Source: Sipunculus nudus
Lineage: Eukaryota > Annelida > Sipuncula > Golfingiida > Sipunculidae
Length of the DNA stretch: 64,000 nucleotides
NCBI GenBank assembly: GCA_026874595.1
Contig: CM049322.1
Coordinates: forward strand, 31,497,340-31,561,339
Reading direction: 5' to 3'
This document shows, piece by piece, positions 59,101 to 62,959 of this stretch (positions within the stretch are counted from its first letter, which is position 1; each line of letters starts with the position of its first letter). A program made the position numbers and the translations under genes. The notes under the pieces were generated by a model, which searched no databases, was not told where the DNA came from, and saw only the letters and a program-made list of their open reading frames with translations.

Positions 59101-61210
59101 CATCTTGTCAGGTATCAGAGAACCTGACAGTGGATACAACCAGCTACAACGTGACTGGGCTGGTCAAAGGTCGTACCTACCATTTTTTTCTGGTGCTCTT
59201 CTATAAAGGAGATGAGGTGCAGCGACAGTGGTTTTCACAGCCTGTGGAAATAGGTGAGGATTTATCTCTTCAGGAACATCATTGTCTTATATCTGGCTGA
59301 TAAAATCTGAATAACTGTAACTCTCAATGCAGGAGCACAATGTATATATAATTTTATAGAAATACATGTACATGTAAAACAGATATAACGTTCGGTCATA
59401 AACTTTTCGGTGAAAAAAAAAACAAACAAATAAATAACTAATTAACTTATGAATTAGTTTTAAGAATTATTTGTCTTATTCTTGATTTGTCATCCTCGGA
59501 AAAATATTTAATGGTGTTCGATAAGGTGTTCCACAGTAAAGTAGCCTTAGAGAAAATGTTAAACATTCCAAATTATACAACATTCAGCTTTATTTAAAAA
59601 TTATTATTTGACAAGATAACAGTTGACAAAAAATGTTCCCACAGCTTAATATTCCGTGGACCTACGCGATGTTATATGGGTTTTCCCTTCTCTAATTATT
59701 AATATTTTTGTTAAATTTGAAATTTGGTTTTTGTTGAATATTCATCTTCTGAATCGGCTAATCTTTAAATATATTAAAACTTGATAAATAACCTGCAAAA
59801 AACACTGATTAACTGATATCATTTTAATTGTTTAGATCCAAAATCACCTGGTGGGCTAAATGCCGGAGCTGTGGCTGGTGGTATCATTGGAGCTCTGATA
59901 GCCATCTTTACTATTTCTGCTCTTGTTTGGATTATCTCTCGCAGAAACACACAGGAGCATAAAGGTATGTGTTTACATTTTATGTATACGTTGATTGACG
60001 TGGTACATATTTCATAATTTTATTTTTCGTTATAATCTAAAGAATATTTATGACATTTATTGAACTTTTCAAAAAAGGTTTACGTTTTCATGCTTGATGC
60101 ATATGTCTATAGATGAGCAACATATTTAATGTTCAAAATGATATGCTATTAGATAGATTTTTTTAATAATGTTTTATGAGAATATGCTTATTTGATAAAA
60201 TTATGATTTTTTCAGGCCAGAAATCATTTTTTATGTGTATAAACAAATTTTTTTTTTCTATAAACCATCATCTTTAAAGAAACTGGACAATGCCATAAAT
60301 CCAAAAGAGAAAAGGGAAGAGAAGACAATCTTCCAGGTATCGCTTATTAAATACCAGATACTTTACTAACATCTGAGGCATTTTATTTTATGTAAGTCAA
60401 TTTTACTTGTTTTAGAACCCAATTTATTTGAACAGCATGGCTCAATTTTCATTTTAACTTTGTGTATCATTGTCATGATACTTGTCATGTGGCAAAAATA
60501 TTGTGTGTTCAAACTTCAGATGTTAATCATACTGAACGTTGTCTGATAAATACCTACTTCTTGTCCCTTAGTCTAAGGGTTAGATTACTTATATTTATTT
60601 TTAAATCTTAATACCTATAATTAATATTTGTTTAAATGTTTATTTATTGGCAACCGCAAGATTAAAACTTTCTTCCAGGGCAAACCTATGAATTTCTGAA
60701 TAAACTCGTAGAGTATGAAAATCTGAAGATGAACAGAAGTAAAGGTACGTTATAGAGTTTATTGTTAACACGGATGTGTTGGTTTGCCACCTGTGGTTTT
60801 GGTATTTTATTATACATTATAACATTAGCCACCCTGATTAACTGGGAAACCTATTCATTTACTTACAAAATAGGTCTGTTACTGAAAAAATTTGAAATTT
60901 TTTATTTTATTGAAATATTGAATGTCATTTATGGAATTGGTATTTAATTGAAAATTACCCACGGTATGTGCTCTTACAACAAAATGATTGAAATTGGAGG
61001 GGGGGGGTACATATAACATCTAAATATCGTTTGATTTTACCATTGGTACTGAGCACTACTAATCATTGCAAGTGCCTACAACTCTTTGTTATGACATTTA
61101 CTGAATGTAAGATTTGCATTAAACATTAAATCTTTTCTTAGAAAAAACTTACCAGGATCTTCAGAAAATAACGGACTATGAGAATGTTACAAGAAATGAT
61201 AAGATTAAAG
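32323..61210 (+). CDS. Ig/fibronectin-III single-pass receptor with tyrosine-motif tail (gene span, 3' end not found)
   Basis: Exons joined by GT-AG sites and consistent phase 1 are: 32323-32374, 33406-33747, 43786-44058, 46536-46826, 50614-50901, 52646-52942, 53417-53701, 56923-57228, 57674-57979, 58939-59253, 59836-59964, 60280-60336, 60679-60744, 61142-61210. They give about 1,025 residues: signal peptide, seven Ig-like domains (the seventh without cysteines), two fibronectin III domains, one transmembrane helix and a tail with repeated Tyr motifs. Ig repeats followed by fibronectin III and a membrane helix occur in nephrin/Hibris-type adhesion receptors and in immune receptors. Placement at the cell surface, and a role in adhesion or immune signalling, are inferences from this architecture. 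Ligand and orthologue are unknown. No stop codon or polyadenylation site was found, so further exons are expected downstream. Large introns carry transposons. Confidence 0.88.
32619..32674. repeat. (TA)n microsatellite in intron 1
   Basis: About 28 uninterrupted TA units. They create a spurious Tyr-Ile ORF on the minus strand. Confidence 0.95.
32715..32790 (+). repeat. tRNA-derived SINE head in intron 1
   Basis: An A-box-like 'GGAAGCGGTTGGAACGCCGG' is followed by a strong B-box, 'GATTCGAATCCC', about 30 bases later. The arms do not fold as a complete tRNA. Most likely a SINE head. Confidence 0.55.
33014..33090. repeat. (CT)n then (TA)n microsatellite
   Basis: (CT)n at about 33014-33040 runs straight into (TA)n to about 33090. 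It ends 16 bases before the acceptor of the truncated exon copy. Confidence 0.95.
33107..33200 (+). pseudogene. Truncated duplicate of Ig-domain-1 exon
   Basis: After a good acceptor ('ttctctttcag', AG at 33105-33106) the frame reads 'GLSASKADIYLVKDETG', then 'RVTCQINSDGSTIQT', and then enters a (TA)n tract. It matches the intact exon at 33406 at roughly 90% of bases over 87 bases. The copy stops exactly before the Trp codon of the Ig core. No donor follows; the frame reads Tyr-Ile repeats to a stop at 33339. If spliced in, it would truncate the receptor. Confidence 0.85.
33200..33284. repeat. (TA)n microsatellite replacing the rest of the exon copy
   Basis: Starts at the last base homologous to the Ig exon and continues with a few G substitutions. 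Confidence 0.95.
33406..33747 (+). CDS. Receptor exon 2: Ig domain 1 (V-like)
   Basis: The acceptor AG is at 33404-33405 and the donor is 'gtaatg' at 33748. 114 codons in phase 1-1. The core Cys is in 'HVTCQI', the core Trp in 'QTVTWERR', and the second Cys in 'DPDQANYTCLV', with the classic D-x-A-x-Y-x-C spacing. The long loop between Trp and the second Cys suggests a V-type fold. N-glycosylation sequons occur at NGT and NYT. A partial copy of this exon lies 300 bases upstream, and a (TA)n tract begins 37 bases after the donor. Confidence 0.92.
33785..33850. repeat. (TA)n microsatellite
   Basis: About 33 TA units just downstream of the Ig-1 exon donor. Confidence 0.95.
34285..34460 (+). repeat. 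Hairpin-ended CGTC-type repeat (forward copy)
   Basis: Begins 'tttttAGCTCAGCTGACC', three bases, then 'GGTCATCTGAGCT' (near-palindrome), followed by a CGTCC-rich stretch and 'tacaaatcac...tgacctagga'. It matches the reversed end at 14005-14095, so the two are copies of one family inserted in opposite directions. Confidence 0.75.
34700..35165. other. Unassigned intron sequence
   Basis: The ORFs at 34709-34906 and 34975-35157 (+) lack recognisable motifs. This may be part of one insertion together with the GC-rich patch that follows. Confidence 0.3.
35165..35440. promoter_or_regulatory. GC-rich island with CRE and CCAAT motifs inside the intron
   Basis: Markedly richer in C+G and CpG than its surroundings. 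It contains a palindromic cAMP-response element, 'TGACGTCA' (about 35356), and 'CCGCCAATCAGC' (CCAAT box, about 35380). Overlapping ORFs in several frames and on both strands are what a GC-rich patch yields by chance. It could be an LTR promoter, an internal promoter or an unrelated insertion. Confidence 0.35.
36041..36076. repeat. (TA)n microsatellite
   Basis: About 18 TA units. Confidence 0.9.
37377..37550 (+). CDS. Small ORF of 57 codons, unrecognised
   Basis: The ATG at 37377 is in good context ('caccATGG'). The frame opens 'MAMYSNTDLSVVPFIHFKF' and contains a Cys cluster ('GICCYEHN', 'TCKGG') before a TGA at 37548. 'AATAAA' follows at about 37560. 'GGA G|gtactt' at about 37535 could alternatively be a splice donor, making this a first exon. 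No family recognised. It sits on the sense strand in the receptor's large intron and is probably from an inserted element. Chance is not excluded. Confidence 0.35.
   Translation: MAMYSNTDLSVVPFIHFKFVDAYKQILLKASGKKYKSEGICCYEHNVNPTCKGGTFQ
37560..39480. other. No recognised feature in intron
   Basis: AT-rich. The minus ORFs of 68-86 codons (37612, 38427, 39285) have no visible motif. Confidence 0.4.
39605..40513. mobile_element. DNA-transposon-like segment with GATC-dense interior
   Basis: 'CTGCGTTTAC' at 39605-39614 is inverted at 40504-40513, with imperfect similarity continuing inward (AGGGCC versus TAGGCC). The segment from about 39490 to 40440 carries 25 GATC tetramers, mostly in words such as 'GATCTAC', 'CGATCTC' and 'GATCATG'. 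Random DNA of this length would give about four. Short ORFs inside are not convincing. It looks like a non-autonomous element built from diverged short repeats. Target duplication was not determined. Confidence 0.5.
40750..43060 (-). pseudogene. Unrecognised decayed protein-coding block, antisense to the receptor
   Basis: Several stretches on the minus strand read as ordinary protein between stops and frame changes. Examples: about 42,560-42,240, over 90 codons with one internal TAG and containing 'KYPLGIFSAIAPLEWYEKP' and 'LLNVRLAIL'; about 41,170-41,070, with 'MSTRELSWLEDRGAVGLI'; about 41,008-40,802, with 'FPEVYSEIAHRVKETK'; and ORFs of 67-80 codons at 41555-42123. Residue composition is balanced, unlike AT-rich noise. 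I do not recognise the family. A transposon or an old viral insertion would both fit a multi-frame dead block of about 2.3 kb in an intron. Confidence 0.5.
43061..43785. other. Intron end, no recognised feature
   Basis: AT-rich sequence leading to the Ig-2 acceptor. The 71-codon ORF at 43261 shows no motif. Confidence 0.4.
43786..44058 (+). CDS. Receptor exon 3: Ig domain 2
   Basis: Acceptor 'acattgacag' ends at 43785 and the donor 'gtgagt' begins at 44059. 91 codons, phase 1-1. Core residues: 'AVYTCTPG' with the first Cys, and 'VRNDQGNYSCRV' with the second. The core Trp is replaced by Tyr in 'ILQYEFRR'. An N-sequon lies at NYS and another at NVS near the end. The preceding intron is about 10 kb. 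Confidence 0.92.
44059..44740. other. Intron, no recognised feature
   Basis: AT-rich, nothing supported. Confidence 0.4.
44800..45530 (+). repeat. Degenerate tandem repeat, about 150-bp units
   Basis: Four units carry, in order, 'gaaagaaaatca..gattg.gct.tggc.gccat', 'ggtctg', 'ggaaccctcgtatgtaccaatcatccctgt' and 'gatttgagaaag', at about 44821, 44966, 45111 and 45280. Two tails contain 'gacgga.gaacagacgga' type sequence. ORFs on both strands (45194-45617) are this repeat. A related single copy is at 55010-55290. Confidence 0.8.
45620..46535. other. Intron, no recognised feature
   Basis: Unassigned. The 68-codon ORF at 46307 is Phe/Tyr/Ile-rich and looks like intron noise. Confidence 0.4.
46536..46826 (+). 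CDS. Receptor exon 4: Ig domain 3
   Basis: Acceptor 'aatataacag' ends at 46535 and donor 'gtgagt' begins at 46827. 97 codons, phase 1-1. 'DITLTCTASGG' holds the first Cys, 'VSVRWNC' the Trp, and 'HEQLCSCTAW' the second Cys of the core. Two additional cysteines (in WNC and LCSC) could form a second disulphide. Sequon at NST. Confidence 0.92.
47105..47353 (-). pseudogene. CR1/L2-type LINE reverse transcriptase fragment
   Basis: The minus strand starts with 'DYCNALLCEIPSSFINKLQ', then, after a frame change, 'RIITGTSESEHFTPISYYL', 'HWLLAVQMVKFKILILEA' and 'LAPLYLKEPI'. DYCNALL, TPIL..LHWLPV..RI.FKIL and LAP.YL are hallmark blocks at the C-terminal side of the reverse transcriptase of CR1/L2 LINEs. 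At least one frameshift, and no upstream catalytic part. It sits antisense in a receptor intron. It is a different fragment from the one at 2842. Confidence 0.75.
47360..48820. other. Intron, no recognised gene
   Basis: Includes a minus ORF of 145 codons (47609-48046) that overlaps a second minus ORF in another frame and has no motif. It lies on relatively normal-composition DNA and might be transposon-derived. A GC-rich low-complexity patch around 48480-48670 has 'gcgggg' words. A G-run lies at about 48402. Confidence 0.35.
48830..48890 (+). repeat. tRNA-derived SINE head fragment
   Basis: 'TGGTAGCGCACAAGATACAG' resembles an A-box region and 'GTGAATTCGAATATCAGC' a B-box with one change. Short and diverged. 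Confidence 0.45.
49240..50140 (+). repeat. Diverged dispersed/tandem repeat ending in (CGGA)n
   Basis: The phrase 'tgacctctgat(c/t)t(c/t)attaaatat' recurs at about 49825 and 49972 with 'cccc..gaagttgtcgcggc.aca' words (49932, 50083). The block ends in (GGAC)n at about 50110-50135. Earlier, 'gacctt.aaggtcaa' words recur. No coding signal. Confidence 0.6.
50141..50613. other. Intron, no recognised feature
   Basis: AT-rich sequence before the Ig-4 acceptor. Confidence 0.4.
50614..50901 (+). CDS. Receptor exon 5: Ig domain 4 (C2-like)
   Basis: Acceptor 'tattttaag' ends at 50613 and donor 'gtaagt' begins at 50902. 96 codons, phase 1-1, with no internal Met. The frame reads 'WPPTGPSLVF', 'GNTYRATCQLSDVGNPAS' with the first Cys, 'TYYWFKDNQNL' with the Trp, 'ATLSLTVT', and 'KEIRCEVEN' with the second Cys. 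The PP-x-P start and the GNPAS/YYWFKDNQ form resemble nephrin-, hemicentin- and CD22-type C2 domains. The wide spacing to the last residue makes a flexible linker rich in Pro, Gln and His. Confidence 0.9.
51105..51165 (+). repeat. tRNA-derived SINE head fragment
   Basis: 'GTCGAGCAAGGCGGTCTTG' (A-box-like) precedes 'GGAGGTTCAGACCTGGG' (B-box-like). Just upstream at 51040-51090, 'aaacccctctatagcggaca' resembles a pogo/Tigger end. Confidence 0.45.
51170..52645. other. Intron with transposon-end-like tandem words
   Basis: A C-run lies at about 51701. Around 52160-52310, 'aaggactg(t/c)(c/a)cgtt.(g/a)g.gaggggttct' occurs three times at 50-70-bp spacing, resembling decayed pogo-like ends. No exon found. 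Confidence 0.45.
52646..52942 (+). CDS. Receptor exon 6: Ig domain 5
   Basis: Acceptor 'gttatttacag' ends at 52645 and donor 'gtaaga' begins at 52943. 99 codons, phase 1-1. 'DQTLACSSDSNP' with the first Cys, 'HFKWIHQRG' with the Trp, and 'KKETAGTYICEVAV' with the second Cys in the classic x-A-G-T-Y-x-C context. Ends 'TTLVVQ'. The interior loop is His-rich. Confidence 0.92.
52943..53416. other. Short intron, no feature
   Basis: AT-rich intron of 474 bases. Confidence 0.7.
53417..53701 (+). CDS. Receptor exon 7: Ig domain 6
   Basis: Acceptor 'atggttgtag' ends at 53416 and donor 'gtgagt' begins at 53702. 95 codons, phase 1-1. 'SVTVTCTADAVPAE' with the first Cys, 'FLPWIHSN' with the Trp, and 'FYNSGHYTCRGGN' with the second Cys. 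Sequons at NTS and NQS. A decayed copy of its 3' half lies about 200 bases downstream. Confidence 0.92.
53840..54017 (+). pseudogene. Decayed duplicate of Ig-domain-6 exon
   Basis: 'cagtaacttctc.aa' recurs at 53889, and 'tggttactacacgtgtagaa.tggtaataatgtttatcatga' (53933-53974) parallels 'tggtcattacacctgtagag.cggtaacagtgtatatcagga' in the live exon. The copy ends 'ttataagatgtgagta', matching the live donor region. Frame is lost: stops include a TGA where the live exon reads glutamine-alanine. The first half is not recognisable. Confidence 0.85.
54018..55009. other. Intron, no recognised feature
   Basis: AT-rich; only short featureless ORFs. Confidence 0.4.
55010..55290 (+). repeat. Single copy of the 150-bp repeat family with (CGGA) tail
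   Basis: 'gaagaaaatcaccgattgcgatctgg', 'ggcctgtaattcgatagctcaggaacc.tcgta' and 'gaaagagtcgctgacgtacgga', then 'ggacggacggacagacggac'. This order and wording match the tandem block at 44800-45530. Confidence 0.75.
55291..56922. other. Intron with microsatellites
   Basis: Includes (TA)n at about 55961-55976, and (CT)n followed by (TA)n at about 56040-56112. ORFs here are driven by these tracts. Bases 56781-56922 are open in the frame of the next exon ('MDCTATVMITYT...'), but the sequence does not look like an Ig strand and a strong acceptor sits at 56922. Confidence 0.5.
56923..57228 (+). CDS. Receptor exon 8: Ig-like domain 7 lacking both core cysteines
   Basis: Pyrimidine-rich acceptor 'ctctcccattag' ends at 56922 and donor 'gtaaac' begins at 57229. 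102 codons, phase 1-1. The Ig pattern is plain: 'GQDVSLSITVDAFP', 'VKFIWYYVQGENTT' with the Trp, 'STLNITNIMMTDLGNYTV', 'NAENGVLFG'. Where Cys is expected there is Ile (SLSI) and Val (NYTV), so no core disulphide can form. Sequons at NTT, NIT, NYT and NFS. It is the membrane-nearest Ig domain, next to the fibronectin III pair. Confidence 0.88.
57229..57673. other. Intron, no feature
   Basis: AT-rich intron of 445 bases. Confidence 0.7.
57674..57979 (+). CDS. Receptor exon 9: fibronectin type III domain 1
   Basis: Acceptor 'ccataaacag' ends at 57673 and donor 'gtatgt' begins at 57980. 102 codons, phase 1-1. 'DAPRPPIIDG' is a typical start. 'AVSVEIWWRSNLDGGYPQ' holds the conserved B-strand Trp and G-G-x-P turn, 'FSVHYRQI' the C strand, and 'TSLTPGTAYEFKVEAHNEHN' the conserved L-x-P-x-T-x-Y-x-F-x-V-x-A-x-N block. 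The form G-G-Y-P-Q-x-F is common in nephrin/Hibris- and immune-receptor-type fibronectin domains. Confidence 0.92.
57980..58938. repeat. Intron with dispersed repeat
   Basis: Around 58560-58800, 'acgcctctgttcgtgcgtccgtccatccg', 'ttaagccaagccatttaaccaaaac' and 'aagtttgaggtcacagggcc.aagtcaaggtcac' resemble the common invertebrate repeats with CGTCC and GGTCA words elsewhere in the window (for example 49240-50140). No exon. Confidence 0.5.
58939..59253 (+). CDS. Receptor exon 10: fibronectin type III domain 2
   Basis: Acceptor 'attcaaag' ends at 58938 and donor 'gtgagg' begins at 59254. 105 codons, phase 1-1. 'SRAYLTWERPGGTYDTQRV' holds the conserved Trp and Gly-Gly turn. 'TTSYNVTGLVKGRTYHFFLVLFYKGDEV' has the L-x-x-x-x-T-Y-x-F block. 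A pair of Cys (VCTPPSCQV) in an insert suggests a small disulphide loop. Sequons at NAS, NLT and NVT. This domain is more diverged than the first. The acceptor tract is weakly pyrimidine-rich. Confidence 0.87.
59254..59835. other. Intron, no feature
   Basis: AT-rich intron of 582 bases. Confidence 0.6.
59836..59964 (+). CDS. Receptor exon 11: transmembrane segment
   Basis: Acceptor 'aattgtttag' ends at 59835 and donor 'gtatgt' begins at 59965. 43 codons, phase 1-1. A short Pro/Gly stalk (DPKSPGGLNAGAV) leads into the hydrophobic helix 'GIIGALIAIFTISALVWII', followed at once by the stop-transfer residues Ser-Arg-Arg. This fixes a type I topology with Ig domains outside and the remaining exons in the cytoplasm. 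Small-residue pairs (AGG, GGI, GAL) could allow helix packing. Confidence 0.93.
60280..60336 (+). CDS. Receptor exon 12: basic juxtamembrane tail
   Basis: Acceptor 'catctttaaag' ends at 60279 and donor 'gtatcg' begins at 60337. 19 codons, phase 1-1: 'ETGQCHKSKREKGREDNLP'. Strongly charged (eight Lys, Arg or His). It has no Tyr. A Cys near the membrane could be palmitoylated (inference). The acceptor tract is good, but such a short exon is less certain than the others. Confidence 0.7.
60679..60744 (+). CDS. Receptor exon 13: cytoplasmic tyrosine-motif exon A
   Basis: Acceptor 'actttcttccag' ends at 60678 and donor 'gtacgt' begins at 60745. 22 codons, phase 1-1. Reads 'GQTYEFLNKLVEYENLKM' then NRSK. 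It contains YEFL and, nine residues on, YENL. VEYENL fits the ITIM pattern (V/I/L/S-x-Y-x-x-L), and YEN fits the pY-x-N choice of Grb2-type SH2 domains. The two Tyr lie one residue closer than in a classical ITAM (x5 instead of x6-8 between motifs). Confidence 0.87.
61142..61210 (+). CDS. Receptor exon 14: cytoplasmic tyrosine-motif exon B
   Basis: Acceptor 'aaatcttttcttag' ends at 61141 and donor 'gtacgt' begins at 61211. 23 codons, phase 1-1. Reads 'EKTYQDLQKITDYENVTR' then NDKIK. TYQDL and DYENV have the same spacing as TYEFL and EYENL in exon A, so the two exons are tandem duplicates. The donor GGTACGT is also shared. A further exon must follow because no stop is reached. Confidence 0.87.
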
Positions 61211-61385
61211 GTACGTGAAACTCAATAGTGTCTTTTTGTGCATTTTTAGTTATTCTGATGTACAAAACTTTCTTATAATTACATGCCCTTTTATTCCTGA
61301 TGCTTTTCTTTGGTTCACTATCTTTGAAATAACAAAAGTTGCTTTTCCAAATGAGTAGCTGAAACATACTTCTTCCGGGTGTACA

Positions 61386-61393
<8 letters not shown>

Positions 61394-61440
<47 letters not shown>
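61394..61440. repeat. (TA)n microsatellite
   Basis: About 23 TA units, then TTTA repeats. Confidence 0.95.
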
Positions 61441-61443
<3 letters not shown>

Positions 61444-61672
61444 TTATTTATATATGAGACCTTTCAGGGTTCCAGATCATTCACTTTTTTTATACGGCAC
61501 CACATATGCATTTGAGTGTCTCAAGCATATACTGAAGGTGAATAGCTAAGGGAGGATGTTTGGATGTCAATGTATCACACAAGATTAGTTCTCCACTGCC
61601 CATGCACCGAGTCGTCGTCGGGGTTCATCATGTGATAATCAGTCTTTTCGTTTGCGCCATGCTGTATATCTT

Positions 61673-61673
<1 letters not shown>

Positions 61674-61711
<38 letters not shown>
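61674..61711. repeat. (TA)n microsatellite
   Basis: About 18 TA units. Confidence 0.9.
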
Positions 61712-61714
<3 letters not shown>

Positions 61715-61790
61715 GAAAACCCCGCTAACGCGACCACCTGCGGGACCAGGCAAAGTGGTCGTGTTAGCGGGGTGGTTGTGTTAGCGTGAT
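61711..61790. repeat. Hairpin transposon-end-like sequence
   Basis: 61719-61737 (ACCCCGCTAACGCGACCAC) pairs with 61755-61773 with one mismatch, and a third 'gttgtgttagcg' follows at once. It begins 'ACAGGAAAACCCCGC', as pogo/Tigger-type ends do. No second end was found. Confidence 0.55.
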
Positions 61791-62211
61791 GCTTGTATTA
61801 TTTGTCTTACATATCGATAATATGGGTATTTCATGTAAATGGTAAGTTGTTGTCCCTGTTTAATTTAAAATTTAAAATATAAAGAAAAATAAATAACAAA
61901 CATTAATATGATTCAACAGTTTAATTCACATAAAAATAAAACACACAAATGAAACAATTAGTTGGCGTTGAGGTCATTCTTACACCTTTGATCTTAACAC
62001 GAAGATGATCTGATGTCGATAACATAGTGAGAACAGAATGAACACATCAAATTTTAAGTGTTATTTATATGGTTCCTGCTTGATCATTGAAATTTGATTT
62101 GTCAAAGCTTTACTTTACTCATCTGAGTGTATGCGTGTGGTGTCAGTTATATTTGCCAAACTCCTTTTTGATCAGTATGTTTAATGCTAATCTAACAGCC
62201 GTACTCACCAA
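61791..62211. other. No recognised feature
   Basis: AT-rich; no receptor exon recognised. Confidence 0.4.
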
Positions 62212-62845
62212 TGTAACGGACCATGAAGTCCAATATCTATTGATGCGCATACTTTGGCTAGCAGATTGGACGGCATTATAAAACAAGCCTAACTATGGCT
62301 TGGCAGATGAAAGCGGGCTTTCCCACGTGCCCGTCTAATTAATCACGAGCTTTTATCTAAGTCCAAGCTAGGCGATGAGCGTGTCACCTGCTCAACGGGC
62401 CGCGGACGCTACGGGCTACTGGCAGTGATCCAAAAGGCAAACTGAAGACTATATAAAATTCGTCATAAATTTGAAGAAAATCTCTAACTGCTGCATGTAT
62501 CGAAAAAGGTCCCATTCTTCTGTGTCCGCTGGAATATTCTATCCCCTCCCTCTCTCTCAGCTCTAAAACACAGTCCCTATTTAAAGCTTCCCACCTCAAG
62601 CCGAGAACTTTCCATTTCCCGAACAATCTAAATAATCTAACATGATACACAGTACACACGCCTTACAGGAAACAACTAGAAAAAGAACGCTGTGTCTGTA
62701 CATGTCAGGGTTCACACGTTAGCCGGTCCGGCTCGGCAAGCAATGTTGTCCTGGCAACGAGCTACGCCTACTACACGAACTAAATGTCAACCACACATGG
62801 CAACGGTCAATGCTAGCGCGCACAATAAAAGAGACATGTGTAACA
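62212..62845 (-). repeat. Ty3/gypsy 3' LTR (proposed)
   Basis: In the element's direction (minus) it opens 'TGTTACACATG' directly after a polypurine tract and can be closed by 'GTTACA' at 62212, giving TG...CA ends and about 634 bases. It is less AT-rich than its surroundings and contains a 'TTTAAATA' box on the minus strand (about 62580). Its left boundary is a proposal from the TG/CA rule only. Confidence 0.55.
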
Positions 62846-62857
62846 CTCCCCCTCCTG
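62846..62857 (-). other. Polypurine tract of the gypsy element
   Basis: On the minus strand 'CAGGAGGGGGAG' directly precedes the LTR start TGTTACA, as required for plus-strand priming. Confidence 0.7.
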
Positions 62858-62959
62858 TAAGAAAAACTTTCTTTTTGCGATCACAATCACTAAATTTTTA
62901 CAACATCTCAAAAAATCATCTTATTTACAACATTACATAAACATCTCGTTTACAACATT

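Noticed and set aside
60418-60546. Acceptor followed by a frame with a hydrophobic stretch (SIFILTLCIIVMILVMW), a possible alternative membrane exon
   Set aside because: It ends in a stop, lacks a donor, and AT-rich introns commonly encode hydrophobic peptides.
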